Source: Chitinophagaceae bacterium (GTDB taxonomy: Bacteria; Bacteroidota; Bacteroidia; Chitinophagales; Chitinophagaceae). Taken from it: a stretch of DNA of 64,000 nt. The stretch's first letter is position 1. The number at the start of each line of letters is the position of its first letter. The stretch spans positions 454,275-518,274 of the forward strand of contig JADJKL010000001.1 of NCBI GenBank assembly GCA_016706055.1, written 5' to 3'. Both the position numbers and the translations under genes were made by a program. Below, one piece after another: positions 19,576 through 30,149 of the stretch. The notes beneath the pieces were generated by a model. The model saw only the letters and a program-made list of their open reading frames with translations, searched no databases and was not told where the DNA came from.

Positions 19576-22500
19576 TTAATAAGGACAGGCCATATTTGAA
19601 TAGGAAGTATAATCAATACTCCAGCTATTGTCACTCCATTCGTAATGATAAATACAGGCCCATTTAGACATACCCGCATGCCAGTAAGAATCTGTATTGA
19701 CTTTTACACCGGTTTCACAAATATTATTGATACATTTTTTATTAGTACCACTGCAATTACCCGAATTGCAGACAATGGTACATGTTCCGTTGGCGTTAGC
19801 ATAGGCCTGACCATTTACACTGATATCATTTAAGGCTTGCAGGTTAGCATCTGCCTGACTTATTGCCGAACCGTAAATACCTGCACTTACAGAATATATT
19901 ACACTGGAGCTGGTATATCCCTCACTACAGTTATTACGGGCAATAGTGTCGCTTATTGCAGTATTAAAATAATAGCTGCAATTTTCTGGCTGTCCTGCAT
20001 AATTGTAACAGATTCTTTTACAATATTTTTATCCTGATTTCTTACAAGAGTCAGCCGGTTAAACCCATCATATTCATAATAGCTGATCCGGTTATTAGCA
20101 TCGCAGCTGCTGCTTATACCAATAAGAGGTGTATAGGTTAGCGTATTCATCATGGCCTTATCTGGATATAATCTCAATTCATCTATCCATCCTGTACCAC
20201 CAACAGTTATAGTTGTTTGTCCCGTAACCTTATGTTCAAAATATTTCCAGCCATTGACAGTTTGCCCAGCAATAGGATATCCACTTTGTGAACCTGTAAT
20301 ACTGAATGCACTGGCATTCCTGCTCCAGTATGACACTATATATATACTGCCGCTACTTAGGCCAGCCTTACTGATATTATTTGAGCCATTAAATTTGTAT
20401 GCTTTTTTGCCAGTTATGCATACTGTATCTGATACTGCTCCACTGAAAGACCAGTTGCCCTTTCCTTCTGCTTCAAAGGAAGTGTAAGCAATAGAAGCAC
20501 TATCGGCATTAGTTACTTCTGCTATAGGATAGCTACTTTTATAATCCCATATAAAAGAGCTTTTGTTATCTTCTGTTTTTTGCTGTTCCACGAGGTTGCC
20601 CAATGTATCATACCGGTTAAAACTTATCCGGTCTTCAAAGGATGCCGCACTGCCTTGTTTTGTTTTAATCACGTTAACTGCCAGTTTCGCATTCACCAAC
20701 GCTGCGTATAAGTTTTTAACTGAAGATTTATGATTGCCTGTTGCACTGTCCTCGGTAATTTGTAAAACAGGAATAGCAATCCGGTTCGCTGTTTCCAGAA
20801 GTTCCATATTGTCTTCTTCGCCGCTGTTCGCATCCGGCACACCATAACGCCAGTGGTAGGGATAATAAATTTTTTGCACTTCCGAGTCAGTAAATGTCTT
20901 TTTAGTGAACTTTGTCGGTTGGTAATGAAACAGCGAATCCTTATGCCAGGGGCTATCATCGTATTCAATCGTCGTTTCATTCACTATACTGTCAATGGTA
21001 GGCTGATAAGAATATTGCTTATTGATTATTTTTTTAATATCATACTTTGAAGTATATAAGTCATAGTTTTTTCCAATCAATAGCAGGATGCAGGATCACT
21101 GCTATTGGGGACCAAGTTGAACACCATACCTGAGATAAATTCGTATACATCAGGCAACACAATTTTAGTTCTGCTGACTTGCATTCCCATATTGAACACA
21201 TATTGATTTTCCGTTTCACTTATCTTTCTGAACTGTCCATTAAATTTTTCATACATGATTTGTTTGGTTAGTTTCCCTCTTAGATAATCTCTTTCATCCG
21301 TGGGTGCCAGTGGAGATTTCTCATATTTTTTTCCATTGATTAGTAACTCTCCAACATCTTTTGATTCTCCCGGATAATACCCGTCTCGATATTCGGGGAA
21401 ATCTTTGAAACTTGTAAAATAAGATTCCGTTCTTAAAGCATTGGAATCTACTACCGTTACTTTTCTATAGCCTACATGGCTTCCCGATGTTACGCCTAAT
21501 GGATAAGCAGAACTTAGAAAGCGGTAATAAGTTTGAGGTAAACAGTAGTCAAAAGAAAACAGAGAAGGTTCATAGGAGCTGTTCCATATCTCCACAGTCT
21601 GCCGGCCGTATTTGGGAACATTGGAAATTTCCCCGGTGGAAAGGGAATTGCTACTCGAATCACCAGCTTCATTATAAAAATAATTTCGTTGCAGGTTAGC
21701 GCCGTATGTTAGATCAGTGACTTGCATATTTTTTATTCTCAATCCACCAACTATTTTATTGGGAATCAATATTTCGGTTTCTATATTCACCCTAGCTGAC
21801 TCTAACAATGAAGTGTCAGGGAGTGAACCCAATCTCCTTATTTTTATAAAATAAGTCCCTTGCTCAAGTTTATGCGCATGGTTCGTCTCGCCATATTTTA
21901 TTGTGTCCAATATATTAGTTGTGGCTAGGAGCGAATCCCGTAAATTATATTCATACGAATAGGTGTCAGCATTAATTAACGCACTTATCGTGGCATAACC
22001 AAATGGTTCATTGATTAGATCAATAGTAAAATAATTTGGTGCATCATCCACAGTAAGGTACTGATTGTGCATTTGTAATTCGTTAGGAAGTTCAGGATTT
22101 GCAGAACTATTTAATTCATAATTAAAATTAACCTCTCCTCCTGTGGGTGTAATTACTTTTCTTAAAACACCAGCCTCTGTAAATTCAATATTAGCATTTC
22201 TATCGGCTGATCCATTTTCAACAAGGAAAGAATCAAGTGGCTGTACAGGACTGTCTGTATAAAATTTTGCCCTGTTTTCCCTCCCATCCTGTATTAGTAG
22301 TCTTTCCGTTATAAAAGCCCCAATGATCAGTAGCAAAAGTCCATAGGCGGTCCGGTAAAAAATGAGAAGTGTCATAAACGAATCCATAGTTAAGACTATT
22401 TTGGGTTCTTGATCTATCTTTCAGGCTGTCCAGTTTCAGCCTGTACTCCCCTCCATAACCATATGTTGGCGCTCCCTGTCCTTGGTGTATAGTGCCAGTA

Positions 22501-23557
22501 GGCCCAAAATAAGAATGATAAAAAACAAAATTCTTTACAGTATCCCCGATTAAATTTTTAACCACTACCTGCTTTAAATATTTATCACCACTCAGGTCAT
22601 ATCTGTTACTGTCAGATACGATAAAATCAATTTCACCTCCTGCAAATTGTATTTTTTGTAATGTCACCTTTTTGTTTAATAGTGTACTCCAGCTATCTGC
22701 ACTTTCATCAAATGCCATTTGTTCATCACCAAAATTATAATCGATATGCTGGTAGGTTGAACGCAGGTATTGTTTGGTTTCAAATTCATCACCGCTTTGA
22801 TAAGTAAACGAAACAATTTCTTTACCATATTCTGACACAATCTTCGTGAGGTACCACGACGAAGTAGAAAATTCATCAACCTCAGAAGAAGAATCACTTA
22901 TAGGAGTACATTTTGATTTTTCCTTAACATTGAAATAATACAATCTTCCATTTGTATCTTTCAATTCAAAGGCAATTATTTCATACCCAGAAAAAACAGG
23001 TTCAATTTTTAAATCCGTCTTTTCTACAAAAACTACTTTTTTACTTTTATTGATATAAAATTGTGCAGAGATACCTGCTACATTAACAGAGTAAATGTCG
23101 GGTTGTCCGTCATGCTTATTTTTAGCATAATTGAATGCCGAGTCGTAAGTCACTGTGGCTGGATCAAAATCAGGCAGGTGAATATATCCTATATAACTTC
23201 CTGCATAGGTATCATCTGCCCTTCCCCGGATAGCTCTTGATACAGCACCCGCCGATGTAATACTCCACCCTAGCCCAACGGATGAAGCAACTTCCTCCAC
23301 TCTTATACCTCCCCACCCGTATACGTTAATGAAATAGGAAAATTTATTCCATTTTGACTGACAGTATATAAAGAAAGCGAATAGCTGGCCTTCCCCGTAT
23401 AAAGATTAACATCCGAAAAGCCAGCCTGTGTCAATGATGCTGCGTTCGGCGAAGGTGGTATTACACTGGACAGCGTTGAATAGGGTTGATTGCTTTGTGC
23501 AAAGCAATAGGGTTGTGCTAAAAAAAATAATAAGGTAAAATAAAATCTTGTTAGCAT
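19576..23557 (-). CDS. Large secreted YD/RHS-like protein with DUF5977 C-terminus (multiple frameshifts)
   Basis: Five minus-strand pieces read as one gene of about 1327 codons. The start at 23557 gives a signal peptide (MLTRFYFTLLFFLAQPYCFAQ) followed by VIPPSPNAASL and YTGKASYSLSLYTV...NGINFPISLTY, the usual N-terminus of this Bacteroidota family. The next piece has VEEVASSVGLGWSITSAGAVSR. Later pieces contain YD-like segments (NRISYYEYDGFNRLTLVRNQ). The end (ISQADANLQALNDISVNGQA) is a DUF5977 repeat region. Frame changes fall near 23300, 22260, 21080 and 20008, the last at an A-run. It is the second gene of the toxin operon; its role, perhaps surface display, is unknown. Confidence 0.85.
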
Positions 23558-23570
23558 TGGTATTAGTTTA

Positions 23571-24997
23571 TCATTTAAATGAATAGGCTAATCTGAATAC
23601 TATTGGCGGTGCCTTCGGCAACTGCTCATAGCTCAAAAAATCCCACAACAGCTTTATACTTGTTTTCTTAAACATCTTTGTTTTCATTGAGATAACTTTA
23701 CTGAATCCTATCAATCCACTTTGCTGCCAATCATTTACACTCTGTAATTGACTAAAATTCTTAAATGCACTCCTATAATTTTGCTCATACCCGCCACTGA
23801 TCCAGAAACTCCCCTTAACTTTCCAGTCAATAAAACTTCGTAGTCCAATACCTTCAGAAGATAGTTTTATGTCGTTCCATCCCTTGCCCAATCCTAACTT
23901 ATAACTGGCACCGATACCGATAATACTTTTATCATTTAATTTATAGCCAACGGATAAACCAAAATCACTTGTTGTTGGGAAAAAATAACTGGCTTTTTGT
24001 GATTGTATGTTTGTGCCATACTCCAACCGCTTTAGAAAACTTTTTGTTTTTTGATCATTAGGCTTAAACCCTTCCGGCATTTCCGCATCACTGCTACCCA
24101 TACCTGATTTAAAGACCTTGTCCTTTAACTGATTTAATTGTGATTGTGCCGATTGAAGATTCTGATTGAATTGTTCTCTGGCATTGGGGCCACCCGCAGC
24201 AATCTGTTGCTGTATCAATCCATTTACCTGGGCTCTGGTTTGTAATCCGGCAAGGTTAGCGGCCGAAGTTGGGTCTCCGGGTTCTCCCGGCATTCTGAAT
24301 AGTGAGGCAAGCATACTATTCTTCTTCATAAAATCCTTGAACAACTTTGTCTTTGAAAGTAATTCCATCGCCTTTTTCTCGATCTTCTTCGGGTCGTTCA
24401 GCATCGCTTTATATTCATTAACCTGTTGCGCATAATAATAAATCTGCTTATTAATTTTTTTAAATCTTTTGCGAATCCAAATTTGCTCAATTGTTCTTTT
24501 AAGAATTGCTTCCGTTCTTTCAGAAATTTCTTGATGTCTTCTGCTTTCTGCAGTTGCCCTTCCAATCCCTTCATCTTACTCAAAGCATCCTGCAACTTCT
24601 CTTTCCCTTCTCTTACATTCTTCAGCAACTGCGGATTACTTTCTAAAAATTTAAGGGAAGTAGACAAGCTGTCTAACCGGGGAATATATTGTTTGAGTTT
24701 GCTATTCTGTAATTTTTGCTCAAGCTCCTTATACTTATTATCTGCATTGGCAAATACATTATTCGCAGCTAATGAATCAATCTTCATCAGCTTCTTTTTC
24801 ATCTTTGATTCCTGCTTCTGTAATTCGGCTAATGCCTTTTCGGATTTCTTATCTAGCTTTTGCTCTAAGGAATTTGCTTTACTGGCAACCTTAGCAATAT
24901 AGTTTGTAGAGATCAATGTAGAACTTGTATCAGTCTGCGCAAGCAGGTAATTACCGCAAATAAAAATCAGAAATAAAAGCGATATTAAAAATCGCAT
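23571..24997 (-). CDS. Secreted coiled-coil protein with C-terminal barrel-like domain (one frameshift)
   Basis: I chose the ATG at 24997 (MRFLISLLFLIFICGNYLLAQ) because a truncated paralogue at 33789 starts at the same place. The signal peptide is followed by ~200 residues of Lys/Leu/Gln-rich coiled coil and a C-terminal part with alternating aromatic/hydrophobic strands (YFFPTTSDFGLSVGYKL, IIGIGASYKLGLGKGW, GSFWISGGYEQNY) ending in ...PPIVFRLAYSFK, an outer-membrane barrel-like ending. The frame changes at an A7 run near 24456. It is the first gene of the toxin operon, 13 bp before the DUF5977 gene, and could anchor or export the large proteins. No family is recognised. Confidence 0.8.
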
Positions 24998-25020
24998 AAG
25001 CTTGTTAGTTTTGAATTTCA

Positions 25021-25390
25021 ATTTAAATATCAGTCAACATTTAATAGAATACAATACTACTTTCGTGGTATACAACTATTCCTTACAGTATCAATTACTT
25101 AGATTATTTGTCCACATTTACACCATGTGGAAAATACGGAAACAAGCATCCGTGTAAATCAGGATGTAGATTTCAGTATCACCTTGCAAATAAAATTGAA
25201 GTAACGAATAATACAAAAGCAAACGTAATCGGTAATTACGGATAATTCAACCGTGTTTATACGGATAGTATAATCAATCAAGCTCCGTATAAACCGATTC
25301 GGTAAACAACCCTGCTCTAAAAATTATGAAGAAAAAAAAAGATAGTTACAACTAACGTCAACAAATAACAGCGAAGCAGATTTAATCTGT
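25021..25390. repeat. Upstream region of the toxin operon, copy A of a direct duplication
   Basis: Nearly identical over long stretches to 33790-34175 (copy B), in the same orientation. Shared landmarks are CACCATGTGGAAAATACGGA, GATGTAGATTTCAGTATC and CGATTCGGTAAACAACC. It contains two copies of the TCCGT-N6-ACGGA palindrome (25149-25164, degenerate; 25250-25265) and probably the promoter of the toxin operon. Confidence 0.85.
25250..25265. promoter_or_regulatory. TCCGT-N6-ACGGA-type palindrome
   Basis: ACCGTGTTTATACGGA, about 250 bp upstream of the toxin-operon start; a weaker version, TCCGTGTAAATCAGGA, is at 25149-25164. Operator function is inferred from recurrence across the window. Confidence 0.45.
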
Positions 25391-25499
25391 ACTAATCTGT
25401 ACAATCGGTGTAATCCGTGTCCCTGTATTTCCATTGCCGCGCCTGTACCGTCTTAGCGGGAAGGCAATCCTAATTTGTATTCAATTTTTTCGTGGCTTT

Positions 25500-25750
25500 T
25501 CGTGGCCAACAAAATAAACTTCGCAGGCACTTCTCTTCCCAACCTAATGACTGTTCCTTCAAAAGTTCCTTTAAGTTTGCAACTGATGACATCCCGGTCT
25601 TGGTTTCAATTTCAAATTCTGTTGACTGTTCGCCTGTAAGATTTGCAAATGAAGCTCCTGCTGTTTCTATTCAGAATTCATTATTGCCTGATATAGATAT
25701 TTTACCACTTGATTCTATGATGGCCCTTTCAAGATTAATGGCCTTTATTT
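25500..25750 (-). pseudogene. Possible decayed coding segment
   Basis: The minus strand reads ISISGNNEF, a TGA, then FANLTGEQSTEFEIETKTGM and SSVANLKELLKEQSLGWEEK with protein-like composition. The plus strand is also open over 86 codons. I recognise no family. It lies downstream of the HlyD gene and may be a broken small gene of the peptide cassette; this is weak. Confidence 0.25.
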
Positions 25751-25831
25751 AAAATCGTAGCTCTATGTAGCAGTGCAACGCTTTTAACTGGTATACATGT
25801 TTGTTGGCAAAGTCAAGAGGCTGAGACCATT

Positions 25832-27124
25832 TTACCTGCTTACAATCTTCTTTAATTGGCCGGTTAGTCTATCAAATAATTTTCTTTCAGAAGTTATTAT
25901 CTCAGCTTGGGCAAGCAGATCATTACGAAAGAATATATCCTTTCCAAAATTAGTTTGTAGTCCTTTAGGAAGATCTACTTTAATTAAAAAACTATCTCTT
26001 TGGTTCGGGATATTTGAAATATAGTTAACAGTCCCGGTCAGGTATCCAAATTCATTACTAGGGTAGCTTTCTACTTTTATCATCACCTTTTGGCCTCTCT
26101 TTATTTTACCAAAGCCCTGCTGTCCTGCCATCAGTTCAGCATAGAATGTTGTTTGTGCAGGTTGCACATAAAACAAATTTTGTCCGCCAGATATAAGTTC
26201 ATTTTCCTGAAGAGATGTAGTAAACAACACTTGCCCATTTTCGGGTGCGGTTAAAACATATTGTGTCCTCCATTCCTCAATATCACTTTTTAATTGTAAT
26301 AAAGAAGAATGAAATTGTTGCTGCTGATCTAAAATCTGTTTTTGTAAGTCCAATATTTCTTTTTGTTTGCTATGGCTGTTAATATCTGTCGTTGTTATCT
26401 CAGCATATTTTTGTTTCAGGTTTTGTTCCTTTGCTAATAGCTTGCTTTTATATTCATTTAGTTCTAATGGGGCAATCACTTTTTCTTTAGCCAGTTTCTC
26501 GTATGCATCATACTCCTTTTGAATTAGCTTCCGGTCTTCTTCTTGTAATGCTTGTTGCTCCTTAGTATTCGTTTTTAGTTGAGAGATATAGCCTAAATCC
26601 TTTTGCAAAGCACCCTTCTTTTGTTGGTAATATCCATTTGCAATAGTTTGCTTTGTAATTTCAAATTGGTTTTGAAATTCCTGGTAGCTTCTTTGCAATT
26701 CGCCAAGTTGATTCAGTTTTGGTAATGGATCTTTTAATAGCTGGCTATAATCATTATCGGTCACATCAGTAAGCGTTTCATTTATCCAACCATTTAATTG
26801 AACCACTTCTTTATAATCCGAATTGCTTTCAATATAGCCAAGTTCTTGTCCTGATTTTACTTCCTCTTCATTTTGTACTAAAAGCTTCATTAATTTTCCC
26901 TCCGATTTAGCAACCACCATTTTCGGTGGATTTAATGCTACCAGTCTTGCAGAAGAATTAATTGTATCAGGATATTTTATGAGCCAGGTGAGGCTAAAGA
27001 GGAATAGAATAATGACGAGGAACAGGATATTCCCTTTTCTCACAATCCAGTGCGGGCGGTAACTGATTACTTCCTGTATTTCATCACTCACCAATTCTTG
27101 TTGATATAAACTTTTTGTGCGCAT
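25832..27124 (-). CDS. HlyD-family periplasmic adaptor of a peptide exporter
   Basis: One N-terminal membrane helix (ILFLVIILFLFSLTWLI, about residues 33-50), a biotinyl-lipoyl-like half (VVAKSEGKLMKLLVQNEEEVKSGQ), a long coiled-coil hairpin (about 140-285) and a second half (VLTAPENGQVLFT, GQKVMIKVESYPSNEFGYL) define an HlyD-type membrane-fusion protein. It links the inner-membrane ABC transporter to an outer-membrane channel. It starts 10 bp after the ABC transporter gene and is the last gene of the cassette. A TolC-like partner is not in the window. Confidence 0.93.
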   Translation of the reverse strand: MRTKSLYQQELVSDEIQEVISYRPHWIVRKGNILFLVIILFLFSLTWLIKYPDTINSSARLVALNPPKMVVAKSEGKLMKLLVQNEEEVKSGQELGYIESNSDYKEVVQLNGWINETLTDVTDNDYSQLLKDPLPKLNQLGELQRSYQEFQNQFEITKQTIANGYYQQKKGALQKDLGYISQLKTNTKEQQALQEEDRKLIQKEYDAYEKLAKEKVIAPLELNEYKSKLLAKEQNLKQKYAEITTTDINSHSKQKEILDLQKQILDQQQQFHSSLLQLKSDIEEWRTQYVLTAPENGQVLFTTSLQENELISGGQNLFYVQPAQTTFYAELMAGQQGFGKIKRGQKVMIKVESYPSNEFGYLTGTVNYISNIPNQRDSFLIKVDLPKGLQTNFGKDIFFRNDLLAQAEIITSERKLFDRLTGQLKKIVSR

Positions 27125-27134
27125 GGCTTGTTAT

Positions 27135-29420
27135 TTAGTTTCCAAGTTCAAGCTGATTTTTTACAAGCGTATAGTATTCGCCTTTCAGGGCCACCAGTTC
27201 TTTATGTGTACCTCTCTCAGTAATAACTCCTTTATTAAGTAAAACAATCTGGTCAGCATTCTTTACAGTGCTTAGCCGATGGGCTACTACTACTACCGTT
27301 CTTCCTCTAAAAAAAGTATCAAGATTTTGAAGAATAACACTTTCATTGTTCGCATCAAGACTGTTCGTTGCTTCGTCAAAAAAAATAAATGTAGGATTTC
27401 TGTAGACCGCTCTTGCAATCAGTATACGTTGCTTTTGTCCCATACTCACACCCGCACCTTCAGCACCAATTTTTGTATTATATCCCAAAGGAAGATTTTC
27501 AATATACTCTTTTACATTAGCTACATCCGAGGCTCCACGCAATTTTTCCATATCTGCCTTTTCTGCGCCTACGGCAATATTCTTTGCAATAGTATCTGAG
27601 AAGATAAAACTCTCCTGCATCACTACTCCGCAATTAGCCCTCCATATCTTATGGCTTATATTGCTTAATGAGTTCCTTCCTAGTTTTATATCTCCTTTTT
27701 GCGGCTCATAAAACCGAAGGAGCAATTTTAGCAAAGTTGTCTTTCCGCTTCCACTCACACCCACTATCGCAGTTGTCTTTCCTCTTGGTATTTTTAAATT
27801 TATATCCTTAAGCACTGGCTCGCTGCCTGCCCCGGGATAGCTAAAACTTACGTTTTCAAAGTTGATAACATCCTCTTCCAGATGCTTATTATCCTCAATT
27901 GTTTCTATCGCTGTATCTAAAAAAGAATCCGTCTTACCACCCGTTATCTGTTTAGTAAAAGAAGGAGGTAGCTCTTGTTCATAATACCTGTCAACAGGTT
28001 CTTCATCATCAAGTGTATGAATTTCATTTAGCCTGTCCATACTTATTCTTGCATTTTGAAGACTTTGTGCAAAACCGATCATCTGTTCAATAGGACTGTT
28101 TAGTTGTCCTATAATATATTGTACCGCCAGCATAGAACCCAATGTCATTTGTCCATCAATCACTGCCTTGGCAGATAGAAAAGTTATCAATATATTTTTC
28201 CCTTCATTAATAAAAAATCCTCCGGCCTGCTGCCATTGATTAAGAGAAAGACCCTTCATTTTCAAGCGGAACAGTTTGGCTTGCAGTCCTTCCCAAGCCC
28301 AGCGCATCGGCTTTTCCACGCCGTTTAGTTTTATCTCCTGCATCCCTTGCACCAATTGTATAGTTATGCTCTGTTCCTTCGCAGCAATTGAAAAAGTTTT
28401 ATAGTTAAGTGTTTTTCTTTTCTTTAAAAACAAAAGCACCCATACGGCATACAAAACACTCGCAATGGCAAACACTACAAAAATCCCAACGTTAAAGATG
28501 GCAAGCACAGCTGATAAAACAAGAAGATTCAAAACAGAAAACAACACATTAAGCGATGAGCCGGTAAGAAATGACTCAATACGTTTATGGTCATTCATCC
28601 GTTGCAAAATATCTCCCGTTTGTTTGCTATCAAAAAATGAAACAGGCAACTTCATCAGCTTAATAAGAAAGTCAGTAAGGATAGAAATATTTATCCTTGT
28701 ACTGATGTGCAGCAATATCCATCCTCTTACAAACTCTACGGCTATCCTCCCTGCAAATAATGCCAGCTGCGCAAGCAAAATGATATATACAAAATGAATA
28801 TTAGCAGTATTCACTCCGGTATCAATTATACTCTGCGTAAGGAACGGTAAAAAAAGTTGTAACAAACTCGCAACGCCAAGTCCTACAAATAGCTGAAACA
28901 CCAGTTTTTTATACGGCAGAATGTAATGCAAAATATTTTTGAATTGCAAACCTTTCTTTCTCTTTTCATCACTATCCTCTGCATTTTCATAAAAAGATGG
29001 CGCAGGCTCCAATAACAAAGCTATGCCTTCATCCTGTCCATCTACTTTATCACTTATCCAATGGCTTTTAAATTCTTCTTCTGTTAAAGTGATTAATCCT
29101 TTAGCAGGGTCAGCTACATATATTTTTTTTCTTTTGGCTTTATACAGTACAACATAGTGTCGGTGATCCCAATGCAAAATCGCGGGCAGCTTGGCATCCT
29201 TTATTAGCGATTCATAACTAAGCTTCAGTGGATGTGTTCGAAAACCAAATGATTCTGCCGCCTCACTAATACCTAACAAACTCACTCCCGCTTTATTCTT
29301 TTGCGTTTTATCCCTGATATTCTGCATAGAAATGCTCCTGCCATAGTATTTTATTACCATGCGTAAAGAAGTCGGACCGCAGTCCATATGGTCGGGTTGA
29401 TTAAAAAAAGGGAAATACAT
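27135..29420 (-). CDS. Peptidase-containing ABC transporter (C39 leader peptidase + ABC exporter)
   Basis: The N-terminal C39 domain has the oxyanion Gln8, catalytic Cys14 (DCGPTSLRM), His88 (HYVVLYK) and Asp104 (VADPAKG), so the protease should be active. About six membrane helices follow (residues 160-420). The ATPase has Walker A GVSGSGKTT, signature SMGQKQRILIAR, Walker B FIFFDEATNSLD and the H-loop VVAHRLST. Such transporters cleave a double-glycine leader and export the peptide. A matching leader is encoded at 31381-31582. At 761 residues the gene is full length and intact. Confidence 0.95.
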   Translation of the reverse strand: MYFPFFNQPDHMDCGPTSLRMVIKYYGRSISMQNIRDKTQKNKAGVSLLGISEAAESFGFRTHPLKLSYESLIKDAKLPAILHWDHRHYVVLYKAKRKKIYVADPAKGLITLTEEEFKSHWISDKVDGQDEGIALLLEPAPSFYENAEDSDEKRKKGLQFKNILHYILPYKKLVFQLFVGLGVASLLQLFLPFLTQSIIDTGVNTANIHFVYIILLAQLALFAGRIAVEFVRGWILLHISTRINISILTDFLIKLMKLPVSFFDSKQTGDILQRMNDHKRIESFLTGSSLNVLFSVLNLLVLSAVLAIFNVGIFVVFAIASVLYAVWVLLFLKKRKTLNYKTFSIAAKEQSITIQLVQGMQEIKLNGVEKPMRWAWEGLQAKLFRLKMKGLSLNQWQQAGGFFINEGKNILITFLSAKAVIDGQMTLGSMLAVQYIIGQLNSPIEQMIGFAQSLQNARISMDRLNEIHTLDDEEPVDRYYEQELPPSFTKQITGGKTDSFLDTAIETIEDNKHLEEDVINFENVSFSYPGAGSEPVLKDINLKIPRGKTTAIVGVSGSGKTTLLKLLLRFYEPQKGDIKLGRNSLSNISHKIWRANCGVVMQESFIFSDTIAKNIAVGAEKADMEKLRGASDVANVKEYIENLPLGYNTKIGAEGAGVSMGQKQRILIARAVYRNPTFIFFDEATNSLDANNESVILQNLDTFFRGRTVVVVAHRLSTVKNADQIVLLNKGVITERGTHKELVALKGEYYTLVKNQLELGN

Positions 29421-29583
29421 AGTATTGTTGTAAATAAGGATTTTAGGAAATAATCTACATTATTCGTTCCTAACTTTATCAACTAATAGATTAAAATTCT
29501 TCAATTCTTGTTCTGAATAACCTTAGCTTTTGGACTACTTTTCTTTCTTAATAAAGGGATACTATCATATTAATAATCCAAAA

Positions 29584-30144
29584 CTACTCGCAAGTTGGGC
29601 TTGAAAATCTAAAAACAATATCTGTTCTTAAAATATACTTAACCCCTTTTTTAACAGGATTGCCAGCATGCAAGAGCTTATGAGGGAATATCACCGCTGT
29701 CCCTTTAATTGGCGAAATACTAAAATCTTCAAATGTTGTATCTCCACCATCAAAATCTTCATTTAAATAAATAAGTAATGAATAGTAACTCTTCTCAGTA
29801 TCATTTCGAATAAAAACATTATCCTGATGTTTTTTAAATTCCTGACCAGGGAGATATTTGTAAAATCGGAAATTCTCATTTATTCCTATAGGTTTAGCAA
29901 GTGGTATTGAGTCAGGAATTACTTCTTCAATTTTTTGCCAGATTCCATCCGCGAGTTCTTTGCTAACAAAATGAATTCTTGATTTGCTATTTATGTTGAA
30001 TTCCATCCTATCTTCATTTAATTCATTCAATGATTTTGGAAATAAGCCTGAATCTTCAGTGTGATTTATTAATGCATTACACGTATTTGAATCCCAAAAG
30101 AAAGGGATTGTCCAAATAGTATCAGTATGTCTAATAAGCTCCAT
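29584..30144 (-). CDS. 2-oxoglutarate/Fe(II)-dependent oxygenase (prolyl-4-hydroxylase-like)
   Basis: The double-stranded beta-helix core shows the facial triad H106-x-D108 (KKHQDNVF) and H159 (KLLHAGNPV), plus R173 (KYILRTD) for 2-oxoglutarate. NFRFYKYLPGQEF and YSLLIYLNEDFDGGDTTF are typical of P4H-like enzymes. It hydroxylates an amino-acid side chain in a peptide or small molecule. It lies 6 bp after the thioredoxin gene and before the exporter, so the exported peptide is a likely substrate; the core has Pro and Lys residues. That link is inferred from gene order. Confidence 0.9.
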   Translation of the reverse strand: MELIRHTDTIWTIPFFWDSNTCNALINHTEDSGLFPKSLNELNEDRMEFNINSKSRIHFVSKELADGIWQKIEEVIPDSIPLAKPIGINENFRFYKYLPGQEFKKHQDNVFIRNDTEKSYYSLLIYLNEDFDGGDTTFEDFSISPIKGTAVIFPHKLLHAGNPVKKGVKYILRTDIVFRFSSPTCE

Positions 30145-30149
30145 AGTGT

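Noticed and set aside
25492..25752. Plus-strand open frame of 86 codons downstream of the HlyD gene
   Set aside because: Composition is Ser/Leu-rich without structure; the minus strand over the same stretch looks more protein-like.
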